A stretch of DNA of 64,000 bases from Pseudomonas fluorescens (GTDB lineage: Bacteria; Pseudomonadota; Gammaproteobacteria; Pseudomonadales; Pseudomonadaceae): positions 5,766,001-5,830,000 of the forward strand of contig NZ_CP038438.1 in the NCBI RefSeq assembly GCF_004683905.1. The letters run 5' to 3'. A program made the translations under genes and the position numbers. The notes under the pieces were generated by a model. The model was given only the letters and a program-made list of their open reading frames with translations, had not been told where the DNA came from and did no database searches. Below, one piece after another: positions 51,970 through 60,957 of the stretch (its first letter is position 1; each line of letters opens with the position of its first letter).

Positions 51970-54843
51970 TCAGCGGTAATCGTCCACCGGGACGCAGGCA
52001 CAAAACAGATTGCGATCCCCATAAACGTTATCCACCCGATTCACCGCCGGCCAATACTTGTGCGCCTTGGTGTGCGCATCCGGGGTGATCCCCTGCTCGA
52101 TGCTGTAAGGCCGCTCCCACACTCCGGTGACATCCGCCAGGGTATGCGGCGCGCGCTTGAGCGGGTTGTCTTCCGCCGGCCAGTTGCCGTTCTGCACTTC
52201 GGTGATTTCCGCGCGGATGCTCAGCATCGCGCCGATGAAACGATCGAGTTCGGCCTTGGACTCGCTCTCGGTCGGCTCGACCATCAACGTCCCTGGCACC
52301 GGGAAGGACATGGTCGGCGCATGGAAACCATAGTCCATCAGGCGCTTGGCGACGTCCTCTTCACTGATCCCGGTCTGCGCCTTCAAGGGCCGCAGGTCGA
52401 GAATGCATTCGTGAGCGACCCGCCCGTTGCGCCCGGTGTACAACACCGGGAATGCGCCGGATAAATGCTGCGCCAGATAGTTCGCCGCGAGGATCGCCAC
52501 TTCGCTGGCATCCGCCAGTTGCGGCCCCATCATCGCGATGTACATCCAGCTGATCGGCAAAATGCTCGCACTGCCCCACGGCGCCGCGCTGACTGCGCCG
52601 TTCTGTGGCAAAGGGACGTCAATCGGCACCACCGGGTGATTGGCAACGAACGGCGCCAGATGCGCGCGAATACCGATCGGCCCCATGCCCGGCCCGCCAC
52701 CGCCGTGGGGAATGCAGAAAGTCTTGTGCAGGTTCATGTGCGACACGTCGGCGCCGATGTCCGCCGGCCGCGCCAGCCCGACCTGCGCATTGAGGTTCGC
52801 GCCATCCATGTACACCTGACCACCATGCTTGTGGATAACTTCGCAGATTTCGCTGATGCCCTCCTCGTACACACCATGGGTCGACGGATAGGTCGCCATC
52901 AGGCACGACAACTTGTCCCCCGCCTCGGCAGCCTTGGTTTTCAGGTCGTCCAGATCGACGTTGCCGGCCTCGTCGCACTCGACGATCACCACGCGCATCC
53001 CGGCCATCTGCGCCGAGGCCGGGTTGGTGCCGTGCGCCGAGGACGGGATCAGGCAGATATCCCGCGCGCCCTGCTGCCGGCTCTCGTGATATTTGCGAAT
53101 CGCCAGCAGCCCGGCGTACTCGCCCTGAGCGCCGGAGTTGGGCTGCATGCAAATCGCATCGAACCCGGTGATCGCGCACAACCAACGCTGCAGTTCTTCA
53201 ATCATCAAGGTGTAACCGACCGCCTGTTCCCGTGGCGCGAACGGGTGCAGGTTGGCGAACTGCGGCCAGGTGATCGGGATCATCTCGCTGGTGGCGTTGA
53301 GTTTCATGGTGCAGGAGCCCAGCGGGATCATCGACTGGTTGAGCGCCAGATCCTTGTTCTCCAGTTGCTTGAGGTAGCGCAGCATCTCGGTTTCGCTGTG
53401 GTGCGCATTGAACACCGGATGGCCCAGGTACGGCGTGTTGCGCTGCAGGTGGTCGGGAATGCCGGAAACCAGTGTTTCTGCGTCAATGTCGTCGACGTTC
53501 AAACCATGATCGGCACCGAGCAGCACGTCGAACAGTTTGGCCACCGTGCTTTCATCGCACGTCTCGTCGAGGCTCAAGCCGACTCGGCCACGGCCGAGAA
53601 TCCGCAGGTTGATCTGCGCAGCCTTGGCGCTATCGATGATCGCGCTCTGCGCGCCGCCAACCTCCAGCGTGAGGGTGTCGAAAAACTGTGCGTTGACCCG
53701 CGCAATACCATGGCGCTCAAGGCCCGCCGCCAGGATGCAGGTCAAGCGGTGCACGCGCTGGGCGATGCGTTTCAAGCCTTGCGGCCCGTGATACACCGCG
53801 TAGCAACTGGCGATGTTGGCCAGCAGCACCTGCGCGGTGCAGATGTTCGAGTTGGCCTTCTCGCGGCGAATATGCTGCTCACGGGTTTGCAGGGCCATGC
53901 GCAATGCGACGTTGCCACGAGCGTCTTTCGACACGCCGATGATCCGCCCCGGAATCGCCCGTTTGTACTCCTCGCGACTGGCAAAAAACGCCGCATGCGG
54001 GCCACCGTAGCCCATCGGTACGCCAAAGCGCTGGGACGAACCGAACACGACATCCGCGCCCAATTCACCCGGCGGTGTCAGCAGCAACAGGCTCAGCAGA
54101 TCGGTGGCGACACACGCTAACGCCTGCTGCGCGTGTAACTGATCGATGACCGGACGCAGATCACGGATCTCGCCGTGAGTGTCGGGATACTGCAGCAACG
54201 CGCCGAACACCTGATGCTGGTTGAGGTTATCCACAGCGTCGATGATCAGCTCGAAGCCGAAACCTTCGGCGCGGGTTTGCACCACGGAGATGGTTTGCGG
54301 ATGACAGTTCTCATCGACGAAAAACAGATTGCTCTTCGACTTCGCCACACGCTTGGCCAGCGCCATGGCTTCTGCAGCGGCGGTGGCTTCGTCGAGCAAA
54401 GAGGCGTTGGCCAGTTCAAGACCGGTGAGGTCGATGGTCAGTTGCTGAAAATTCAACAACGCTTCGAGACGGCCCTGGGCGATCTCCGGTTGATACGGGG
54501 TGTACGCGGTGTACCAGCCGGGATTTTCCAGCACGTTGCGCAGGATGACGGTCGGCGTCAGCGTGCCGTGGTAGCCCATGCCGATCAGGCTGGTCCAGAC
54601 CTGATTCTGCTCGGCGTAACCGCGCAGCTTGGCCAGCGCCGCCTGCTCATCAAGGGCCGGCGGCAAGTCCAGCGCCCGATTCAGGCGAATGCCCGGCGGC
54701 ACCGTCTGCTCGATCAGTTCGACCCGGCTGCCCAGACCGAGGCTGTCGAGCATCGCCTGTTGTTCGGCGGCGTCGGGGCCCAAATGGCGGCGCAGAAAGG
54801 CTTCGGGGTCGCGTAACTGGCTCAAGGATGGCAACTGGGACAT
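51970..54843 (-). CDS. gcvP: Glycine dehydrogenase (decarboxylating), P-protein
   Basis: GcvP decarboxylates glycine and loads the aminomethyl group on the lipoyl arm of GcvH. The 957-residue chain is the fused, two-domain form. The PLP lysine lies near residue 705 in HMNLHKTFCIPHGGGGPGMG. Other conserved stretches are GMGYHGTLTPTVILRNVLEN and PLGSCTMKLNATSEMIPITW. It lies in the same orientation as gcvT and gcvH but is separated from them by an oppositely oriented aminotransferase gene, so it must have its own promoter. Confidence 0.97.
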   Translation of the reverse strand: MSQLPSLSQLRDPEAFLRRHLGPDAAEQQAMLDSLGLGSRVELIEQTVPPGIRLNRALDLPPALDEQAALAKLRGYAEQNQVWTSLIGMGYHGTLTPTVILRNVLENPGWYTAYTPYQPEIAQGRLEALLNFQQLTIDLTGLELANASLLDEATAAAEAMALAKRVAKSKSNLFFVDENCHPQTISVVQTRAEGFGFELIIDAVDNLNQHQVFGALLQYPDTHGEIRDLRPVIDQLHAQQALACVATDLLSLLLLTPPGELGADVVFGSSQRFGVPMGYGGPHAAFFASREEYKRAIPGRIIGVSKDARGNVALRMALQTREQHIRREKANSNICTAQVLLANIASCYAVYHGPQGLKRIAQRVHRLTCILAAGLERHGIARVNAQFFDTLTLEVGGAQSAIIDSAKAAQINLRILGRGRVGLSLDETCDESTVAKLFDVLLGADHGLNVDDIDAETLVSGIPDHLQRNTPYLGHPVFNAHHSETEMLRYLKQLENKDLALNQSMIPLGSCTMKLNATSEMIPITWPQFANLHPFAPREQAVGYTLMIEELQRWLCAITGFDAICMQPNSGAQGEYAGLLAIRKYHESRQQGARDICLIPSSAHGTNPASAQMAGMRVVIVECDEAGNVDLDDLKTKAAEAGDKLSCLMATYPSTHGVYEEGISEICEVIHKHGGQVYMDGANLNAQVGLARPADIGADVSHMNLHKTFCIPHGGGGPGMGPIGIRAHLAPFVANHPVVPIDVPLPQNGAVSAAPWGSASILPISWMYIAMMGPQLADASEVAILAANYLAQHLSGAFPVLYTGRNGRVAHECILDLRPLKAQTGISEEDVAKRLMDYGFHAPTMSFPVPGTLMVEPTESESKAELDRFIGAMLSIRAEITEVQNGNWPAEDNPLKRAPHTLADVTGVWERPYSIEQGITPDAHTKAHKYWPAVNRVDNVYGDRNLFCACVPVDDYR

Positions 54844-54999
54844 GACGGGCTCTCTCTTGGCTGGCGCTCGGCGTCAATGCAACACGGTCAAACCAGCATA
54901 GCAGCCGATCCCGACGCGCACGGCTTGGCGGCAGAGGGGGTTCCGGGGCATGCTGTAGCGCCTGCATCAGGCGTCCAACTTTCGGATGATCGAATCCTC

Positions 55000-56142
55000 A
55001 TGAGCCAACTGCCGTTCCTGCCGTTTTCCAAACCTGTCATTGATGAAGCCACGATTGCCGCCGTCGGCGATGTGCTGCGCTCCGGCTGGATCACCAGCGG
55101 GCCGAAGGTCCAGGCCTTTGAAGCACAACTGTCGGAATACTTCGGCGGGCGCCCGGTGCGCACCTTCAACTCCGGCACCTGCACCATGGAAATCGCCTTG
55201 CGCATCGCCGGCATCGGGCCGGGTGACGAAGTGATCACCACGCCGATTTCCTGGGTCGCCACCGCCAACGTGATCCTCGAAGTCGGCGCCACACCAGTGT
55301 TTGCCGACATCGATCCGGTGACCCGCAACATCGATCTGGACAAGCTCGAAGCGGCGATCACCCCACGCACCAAAGCAGTGATTCCGGTGTACCTCGCCGG
55401 CCTGCCGGTGGACATGGAACGCTTGTACGCCATCGCCCGCAAACACAACTTGCGCATTGTCGAAGACGCCGCTCAGGCCCTGGGTTCGAGCTGGAACGGC
55501 CAGCGCATCGGCGCCACCGGCGATTTCGTGTCGTTCAGCTTTCAGGCGAACAAGAACGTCACCTGCTCCGAGGGCGGCTGCCTGGTGCTGAACACCCCGG
55601 AAGAGGCGCGGCTGGCGGAGAAGTACCGCTTGCAGGGCGTGACCCGCAACGGCTTTGATGGTCTGGACGTCGACGTGCTCGGCGGCAAGTTCAACATGAC
55701 CGACATCGCCGCCACCATCGGCCTCGGCCAGTTCGCCCATATCGAGGCGCTGACCGCCCATCGTCAGGAACTGGCCCGGCACTACTTCAAATGTTTTGGC
55801 GATGACTTTGAAGCGACTTATGGCGCCCAACTGCCACCGGCGGACTTCACCCAGAGCAACTGGCACCTGTTCCAACTGGTCCTGCCGGAGCGCAAGGACG
55901 GCTTGCCGGCCCGCGCCACGTTCATGGAGCAGATGCAGGCCAAAGGCATCGGCATCGGCTATCACTACCCGCCGATCCACTTGCTGAGCCTGTACCGCGA
56001 GCGCGGGTTCAAGGAAGGCATGTTGCCAGTTGCCGAGCGCGTTGGGCGCTTGATCGTGTCATTGCCGATGTTCACCACCATGACCAAGGACGACGTCGAG
56101 CGTTCGGTGGCGGCAGTGAAAGCGGTATTGCGCGACGCCTGA
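55000..56142 (+). CDS. DegT/DnrJ/EryC1/StrS family PLP aminotransferase
   Basis: The 380-residue protein (ATG 55000) is a sugar aminotransferase-type enzyme: GWITSGPKVQAFEAQLSEYF, GDEVITTPISWVATANVILE, VEDAAQALGSSWNG and the PLP lysine Lys185 in SFSFQANKNVTCSEGG. It resembles ArnB in length and order of motifs, yet no arn or O-antigen genes are near. The likely reaction is transfer of an amino group from glutamate to a keto-sugar nucleotide. It lies between gcvP and gcvH on the opposite strand. Confidence 0.87.
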   Translation: MSQLPFLPFSKPVIDEATIAAVGDVLRSGWITSGPKVQAFEAQLSEYFGGRPVRTFNSGTCTMEIALRIAGIGPGDEVITTPISWVATANVILEVGATPVFADIDPVTRNIDLDKLEAAITPRTKAVIPVYLAGLPVDMERLYAIARKHNLRIVEDAAQALGSSWNGQRIGATGDFVSFSFQANKNVTCSEGGCLVLNTPEEARLAEKYRLQGVTRNGFDGLDVDVLGGKFNMTDIAATIGLGQFAHIEALTAHRQELARHYFKCFGDDFEATYGAQLPPADFTQSNWHLFQLVLPERKDGLPARATFMEQMQAKGIGIGYHYPPIHLLSLYRERGFKEGMLPVAERVGRLIVSLPMFTTMTKDDVERSVAAVKAVLRDA

Positions 56143-56154
56143 TCGACGCCTACA

Positions 56155-56181
56155 AAAAAGCCCCGAGAGATCGGGGCTTTT
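56155..56181. terminator. Bidirectional terminator between the aminotransferase and gcvH
   Basis: AAAAAGCCCCGA and TCGGGGCTTTT form a stem with a GAGA loop, between convergent genes, with T-runs in both directions. Confidence 0.92.
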
Positions 56182-56198
56182 GCAGTATTACAGTCTGC

Positions 56199-56582
56199 TT
56201 ATTCGCCGATGGCAGCCTTGTAGGCAGCAGCGTCCAGCAGCTTGTCCAGCTCGGCCTTGTCGCTTGGCTGGAGCTTGAAGATCCATGCGGCGTACGGATC
56301 GTTGTTCAGCTCTTCCGGCGAGTCAGCCAGCGTTTCGTTGACCGCGATCACTTCACCGCCGATCGGGGAGTAGATGTCGGACGCGGCCTTCACCGACTCG
56401 ACAACACCGGCAGCCTCACCGGCAGCAAACACCTTGCCGACTTCGGCCAGTTCAACGAACACCACATCGCCCAGCGCTTCCTGCGCGTGATCGCTGATGC
56501 CCACGGTAACGGTGCCGTCGGCTTCCAGGCGTGCCCATTCATGACTTTCGGCAAAACGCAGTTCGGCGGGGATATTGCTCAT
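56199..56582 (-). CDS. gcvH: Glycine cleavage system H protein
   Basis: GcvH carries the lipoyl group that shuttles the aminomethyl intermediate between GcvP, GcvT and lipoamide dehydrogenase. From ATG 56582 it has 127 residues. The lipoylated lysine is Lys65 in GEAAGVVESVKAASDIYSPI. An upstream start at 56597 adds five residues without support. It is 49 bases after gcvT. Confidence 0.96.
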   Translation of the reverse strand: MSNIPAELRFAESHEWARLEADGTVTVGISDHAQEALGDVVFVELAEVGKVFAAGEAAGVVESVKAASDIYSPIGGEVIAVNETLADSPEELNNDPYAAWIFKLQPSDKAELDKLLDAAAYKAAIGE

Positions 56583-56631
56583 GCTCGGTGTCCTCAAGAA
56601 AATTGTCAGCGGTCAGGCCCGCCGGAAAAGG

Positions 56632-57714
56632 TCAGATCAAGGTTTTACCATGGCGCACGAAGGTCGGTTTGACCACTCGTACCGGATACCACTTGCCACG
56701 GATTTCCACTTCGGCGCGGTCGGCGGTAGCCATCGGTACACGCGCCAGGGCAATCGATTTGCTTAGCGTAGGAGAGAAACTACCACTGGTGATCTCTCCT
56801 TCGCCAACATCGGCGATACGAACCACTTGATGGGCGCGCAAAACACCGCGCTCCTCAAGCACCAGACCCACCAGTTTGTGCGCAACGCCGGCGGCTTTTT
56901 CCGCTTCCAGCGCCGAGCGACCGATGAACTGCCGCGAAGCCGGTTCCCAAGCGATGCTCCAGGCCATATTGGACGCCAGCGGCGAGACATCCTGATGAAT
57001 GTCCTGGCCGTAGAGGTTCATCCCGGCTTCGACCCGCAACGTGTCGCGGGCGCCGAGGCCGATTGGCGAAATACCGGCACCGACCAGATCGTTGAAAAAT
57101 CCCGGCGCCTGCTCGGCCGGCAAAGCGATTTCCAGGCCGTCTTCACCGGTATAACCGGTGCGGGCGATGAACCAGTCGCCATCGACTTCGGCTTCGAACG
57201 GTTTGAGGTGCTGGATCAGTGCGGCGCGGGACTGGGTCACCAGTTCGGCAATCTTCTGCCGGGCCTGCGGGCCTTGAATGGCGAGCATCGCCAGATCCTG
57301 ACGCTCGTGCAGATGCACGTCGTAACCGGCGACCTGCGCCTGCATCCACGCCAGATCCTGGTCGCGAGTGGAGGCGTTGAACACCAGACGATAACGGTCT
57401 TCGAGGCGATAGACGATCATGTCGTCGACGATGCCGCCACGTTCGTTGAGCATCGTGCTGTAGAGCGCGCGGCCGGGGCGATGCAGGCGTTCGACGTCAT
57501 TGGCCAGCAAATGCTGCAGCCAGGCCTTGGCCTGGGGGCCGTCAATGTCGATAACGGTCATATGGGAAACATCGAACACCCCGCAATCGCGGCGCACCTC
57601 GTGGTGTTCCTCGACCTGCGAGCCGTAATGCAGTGGCATGTCCCAACCGCCAAAATCGACCATCTTCGCGCCGAGGGCGAGATGCAGGTCATACAGAGGC
57701 GTACGCTGTCCCAT
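56632..57714 (-). CDS. gcvT: Aminomethyltransferase (glycine cleavage T protein)
   Basis: GcvT transfers the methylene group to tetrahydrofolate, giving 5,10-methylene-THF and ammonia. The 360-residue protein shows VDFGGWDMPLHYGSQVEEHH, the catalytic-Asp region VFDVSHMTVIDIDGPQAKAW and the late GEITSGSFSPTLSKSIALA. AAGGAG precedes the ATG. Its mRNA leader contains a long nested stem-loop (57741-57830) right after a TACAAT -10 box, which suggests control at the RNA level. Confidence 0.96.
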   Translation of the reverse strand: MGQRTPLYDLHLALGAKMVDFGGWDMPLHYGSQVEEHHEVRRDCGVFDVSHMTVIDIDGPQAKAWLQHLLANDVERLHRPGRALYSTMLNERGGIVDDMIVYRLEDRYRLVFNASTRDQDLAWMQAQVAGYDVHLHERQDLAMLAIQGPQARQKIAELVTQSRAALIQHLKPFEAEVDGDWFIARTGYTGEDGLEIALPAEQAPGFFNDLVGAGISPIGLGARDTLRVEAGMNLYGQDIHQDVSPLASNMAWSIAWEPASRQFIGRSALEAEKAAGVAHKLVGLVLEERGVLRAHQVVRIADVGEGEITSGSFSPTLSKSIALARVPMATADRAEVEIRGKWYPVRVVKPTFVRHGKTLI

Positions 57715-57740
57715 GGGTTTCTCCTTCCGGGCGTGGCGAA

Positions 57741-57830
57741 GGTGCGGACAGCCGCTGTACGGGGTGAAAGCCTCGAAATAGAAGGCTTTCAGCCGATTTC
57801 AGCGAACGGGTCTGTCAGACGAACCGCACC
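57741..57830 (-). ncRNA. Structured 5' leader of gcvT, not a recognised riboswitch
   Basis: On the minus strand four stems nest in order: GGTGCGG/CCGCACC, ACAG/CTGT, CGCTG/CAGCG and TGAAAGCC/GGCTTTCA, the last closing an 11-base loop. The structure ends 27 bases before the gcvT ATG. None of the glycine-aptamer landmarks are present. It was found by eye and has not been folded by computation. Confidence 0.5.
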
Positions 57831-57841
57831 GAATGCCGCGC

Positions 57842-57847
57842 ATTGTA
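57842..57847 (-). promoter_or_regulatory. Candidate -10 box of gcvT (TACAAT)
   Basis: It would start transcription near 57836, a few bases before the structured leader. No good -35 match is visible at 16-18 bases, so an activator may be needed. Confidence 0.4.
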
Positions 57848-57870
57848 GCCGCATGATTCAGGACTGACGA

Positions 57871-59487
57871 CTAAGTGTTTCGGTGCGCCGAGCGGCGGAT
57901 CAGGCCGATGACCGGTAACAGGCCGACCAACACCAGGGTCAGCGCCGGCAGCGATGCCCGCGCCCACTCCCCTTCACTGGTCATTTCGAAGATCCGCACC
58001 GCCAGCGTGTCCCAGCCAAACGGGCGCATCAGCAGGGTCGCGGGCATTTCCTTGAGCACATCGACGAACACCAGCAACGCCGCGCTCAGTGTGCCGGGCA
58101 GCAACAGCGGCAGATACACTTTGAAAAACAGTCGCGGCCCACTGACACCCAGACTACGTGCCGCTTCGGGCAATGAAGGCCGTATACGCGCCAGACTGTT
58201 TTCCAGTGGTCCGTAGGCCACCGCGATAAAGCGCACCAGATAGGCCATCAGCAACGCCGCCAGACTGCCCAGCAGCAATGGCTTGCCGGCGCCGCCGAGC
58301 CAGCCCGACAGCGGAATCACCAGTTCGCGGTCGAGATAACTGAACGCCAGCATGATCGACACCGCCAGCACCGAACCCGGCAGCGCATAACCAAGATTGG
58401 CCAGACTGACCCCGGAACGGATTGCCCGGGTCGGCGCCAGACGTCGGGCAAACGCCAGCAACAGCGCGACGCTGACGGTGATCAACGCCGCCATGCCGCC
58501 CAGATACAGGGTGTGCAGGATCAGCCCGGCATAACGCTCATCGAGATCGAAGCGCCCGCGCTGCCAGAACCATACGAGCAGTTGCAGCAACGGAATCACG
58601 AACGCGCAGGCAAACACCAACGTGCACCAGCCGGTCGCCGCGAACGCCTTTAGCCCGCGCAGCTGATACAACGCCTTGACCCTGGGGCGCTCGTTGCTCG
58701 CCCGGTTGGCGCCACGGGCGCGCCGCTCGCCATAGAGCACCAGCATCACCACCAGCAGCAACAGGCTCGCCAGTTGTGCGGCGCTCGGCAGGCTGAAGAA
58801 GCCGTACCAGGTCTTGTAGATGGCGGTGGTGAAGGTGTCGAAGTTGAACACCGACACCGCGCCGAAATCCGCCAGCGTCTCCATCAGCGCCAGCGCCACA
58901 CCGGCGCCAATCGCCGGACGCGCCATCGGCAACGCCACCCGCCAGAACGCCTGCCATGGCGATTGCCCGAGTACCCGCGCCGCCTCCATCAAGCCTTTGC
59001 CCTGCGCGAGAAACGCGGTGCGCGCCAGCAGGTAGACGTAGGGATAAAACACCAGCACCAGTACCACAATCACCCCGCCGGTAGAGCGCACGCGCGGCAG
59101 GCGCAAGCCGCTGCCGAACCACTCACGCAGCAGGGTCTGCACCGGGCCGGCGAAGTCCAGCAGGCCGACGAAGACGAACGCCAGCACGTAGGCCGGGATG
59201 GCGAACGGCAGCATCAGCGCCCAGTCGAGCCAGCGCCGTCCGGGGAATTCGCAGAGGCTGGTGAGCCACGCCAGACTGACACCGAGCAGCGTCACACCGA
59301 CGCCAACGCCGAGCACCAGCGTCAGGGTGTTGCCGAGCAGGCGCGGCATCTGGGTTTCCCAGAGGTGCGACCAGATCTGCTGATCGATGGTCTGCCACGA
59401 CAGCAGCAGGACACTCAGGGGCAACAGCACCAGCGCGGCAATGGCGAGGACGATGGGGTACCAGCGGCGTTGGGCGGGGTGGGCCAC
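57871..59487 (-). CDS. Iron(III) ABC transporter permease, fused double permease
   Basis: The 538-residue protein is the FbpB/SfuB type with two permease halves and about twelve membrane helices. Each half has a coupling loop: MEAARVLGQSPWQAFWRVAL in the first and LPEAARSLGVSGPRLFFKVY in the second. It moves ferric iron delivered by the binding protein encoded upstream. The 245 bases between the two genes contain a type D repeat. No ATPase gene is in the window. Confidence 0.9.
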   Translation of the reverse strand: MAHPAQRRWYPIVLAIAALVLLPLSVLLLSWQTIDQQIWSHLWETQMPRLLGNTLTLVLGVGVGVTLLGVSLAWLTSLCEFPGRRWLDWALMLPFAIPAYVLAFVFVGLLDFAGPVQTLLREWFGSGLRLPRVRSTGGVIVVLVLVFYPYVYLLARTAFLAQGKGLMEAARVLGQSPWQAFWRVALPMARPAIGAGVALALMETLADFGAVSVFNFDTFTTAIYKTWYGFFSLPSAAQLASLLLLVVMLVLYGERRARGANRASNERPRVKALYQLRGLKAFAATGWCTLVFACAFVIPLLQLLVWFWQRGRFDLDERYAGLILHTLYLGGMAALITVSVALLLAFARRLAPTRAIRSGVSLANLGYALPGSVLAVSIMLAFSYLDRELVIPLSGWLGGAGKPLLLGSLAALLMAYLVRFIAVAYGPLENSLARIRPSLPEAARSLGVSGPRLFFKVYLPLLLPGTLSAALLVFVDVLKEMPATLLMRPFGWDTLAVRIFEMTSEGEWARASLPALTLVLVGLLPVIGLIRRSAHRNT

Positions 59488-59540
59488 TTTTGGGACTCTG
59501 AGGGGTGGTTGGTGGTTCTGATTCAGGTGTTTCAGCTCGA

Positions 59541-59704
59541 GATTGCTGCCCTCACCCTAACCCTCTCCCGGAGGGAGAGGGGACTGAACGTGGTGATCTT
59601 TCGATTTACGCCGACCTGATACATCGAGCCGAGCTCCGGTCTTGAAAGCCATGGAGATCGGCTCCCTCTCCCCCCGGGAGAGGGCTGGGGTGAGGGCAGC
59701 GATC
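59541..59704. repeat. Inverted repeat, type D (GCCCTCACCC...GGGTGAGGGC)
   Basis: GATTGCTGCCCTCACCC with CCTCTCCC and the inverse near 59680-59704 flank about 100 bases. It lies inside the iron-transport operon between the binding protein and permease genes, where such repeats often set the protein ratio by protecting the upstream mRNA. Confidence 0.82.
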
Positions 59705-59732
59705 TTGAGCGAACACAGCGACCGGCAAATAC

Positions 59733-60737
59733 TCAGTTCCAACCCGCCCGATCCATCATGCGGATCGCTTCCGCCTGACGCTTGCCCGCCACTTCCACCG
59801 GCAAGGTGTCAGCGACGAACTTGCCCCACGCCGCCACTTCTTCCGAAGGTTTCACTGCCGGGTTGGCCGGGAACTCCTGGTTGACGTCGGCGAAGATTTT
59901 CTGCGCTTCAGGTGTGGTCATCCATTCGACCAGCGCCTTGGCTGCTTCCGGGTGCGGTGCATGTTGGGTCAGGCCGATACCGGACAGGTTTACATGCACG
60001 CCGCGATCGGCCTGATTCGGCCAGAACAGTTTCACCGGCAGGTCGGGCTTCTGCTTGTGCAGGCGCCCGTAGTAGTAGGTGTTGACGATGCCGACGTCGC
60101 ACTGCCCGGCGTTGATCGCTTCCAGCACCGCAACGTCGTCGGAGAACACATCGGTGGACAGGTTGTTGACCCAGCCCTTGAGGATCTTCTCGGTCTTCTC
60201 GGCGCCGTGCACTTCGATCATGGTCGCGGTCAGCGACTGGTTGTAGACCTTCTTCGCCGTGCGCAGGCACAGACGCCCTTCCCAATTCTTGTCGGCCAAC
60301 GCTTCGTAGGTGGTCAACTCGCCCGGTTTCACCCGTTCGGTGGAATAGGCGATGGTCCGCGCGCGCAGGCTCAGGCCGGTCCAGGCGTGGCTGGAGGAGC
60401 GGTATTGCGCGGGAATGTTGCTGTCGATGGTCTTCGAGGTGAACGGCTGGAGGATGCCCATCTGTTCGGCCTGCCAGAGGTTGCCGGCATCCACGGTGAG
60501 CAGCAGGTCGGCGGTGGCGTTTTCGCCCTCGGCCTTGATCCGCTGCATCAGCGGCGCTTCCTTGTCGGTGATGAACTTGATCTTCACCCCGGTTTTCGCG
60601 GTGTAGGCGTCGAACACCGGTTTGATCAACTCATCGATACGCGAGGAGTAGACCACCACCTCGTCGGCGGCCTGGGCGGCAGTGCTGCCGATCAGGGTCA
60701 GGGCCAGTGCGGTCAGGAGACGCTTGGGTGCCAACAT
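59733..60737 (-). CDS. Iron(III) ABC transporter substrate-binding protein (FbpA-like)
   Basis: The 334-residue protein has a signal peptide (...GSTAAQAADE) and begins EVVVYSSRIDELIKPVFDAY, the FbpA/FutA type. The paired tyrosines near NTYYYGRLHKQKP are iron ligands in this family. It binds ferric ion in the periplasm. A good Fur-box match lies 34 bases upstream of the start, supporting iron repression. Confidence 0.92.
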   Translation of the reverse strand: MLAPKRLLTALALTLIGSTAAQAADEVVVYSSRIDELIKPVFDAYTAKTGVKIKFITDKEAPLMQRIKAEGENATADLLLTVDAGNLWQAEQMGILQPFTSKTIDSNIPAQYRSSSHAWTGLSLRARTIAYSTERVKPGELTTYEALADKNWEGRLCLRTAKKVYNQSLTATMIEVHGAEKTEKILKGWVNNLSTDVFSDDVAVLEAINAGQCDVGIVNTYYYGRLHKQKPDLPVKLFWPNQADRGVHVNLSGIGLTQHAPHPEAAKALVEWMTTPEAQKIFADVNQEFPANPAVKPSEEVAAWGKFVADTLPVEVAGKRQAEAIRMMDRAGWN

Positions 60738-60770
60738 GGGAGTGATCTCTCGGTCGGAAAATGTGGGCCA

Positions 60771-60789
60771 AATGATAAGGACTCACATT
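60771..60789 (-). promoter_or_regulatory. Fur box upstream of the iron-binding protein gene
   Basis: Minus-strand AATGTGAGTCCTTATCATT matches the 19-base E. coli-type ideal AATGAGAATCATTATCATT at 16 positions. It is 34-52 bases before the start codon, a usual repressor position. Confidence 0.7.
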
Positions 60790-60866
60790 TACCAGCTCAA
60801 TCGAACACTTGGGCAAGGAGTTACCAGATGTTGCACAAGCTGAAATTCATGGCGTCGGTTCTGGCC

Positions 60867-60938
60867 CCTTCGCGAGCAAGCCCGCTCCCACCCCTGAAAT
60901 GTATTCCAATGTGGGAGCGGGCTTGCTCGCGAAGAGGC
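60867..60938. repeat. REP pair, type A
   Basis: Standard pair between the ubiI-like gene's stop and the iron operon promoter. Confidence 0.9.
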
Positions 60939-60957
60939 CATCAGCCTCAAACAAATC

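Noticed and set aside
55000..56142. Naming the DegT-type gene arnB
   Set aside because: No arn genes are nearby and several sugar aminotransferases share the same motifs.
57715..57870. Glycine riboswitch upstream of gcvT
   Set aside because: I could not find the conserved aptamer core or the tandem arrangement; only a nested stem-loop is present, reported as a separate finding.
1391..60938. CRISPR-like repetition of GTGGGAGCGGGCTTGCTCGC
   Set aside because: The repeats are scattered inverted pairs with no regular spacer array and no cas genes.
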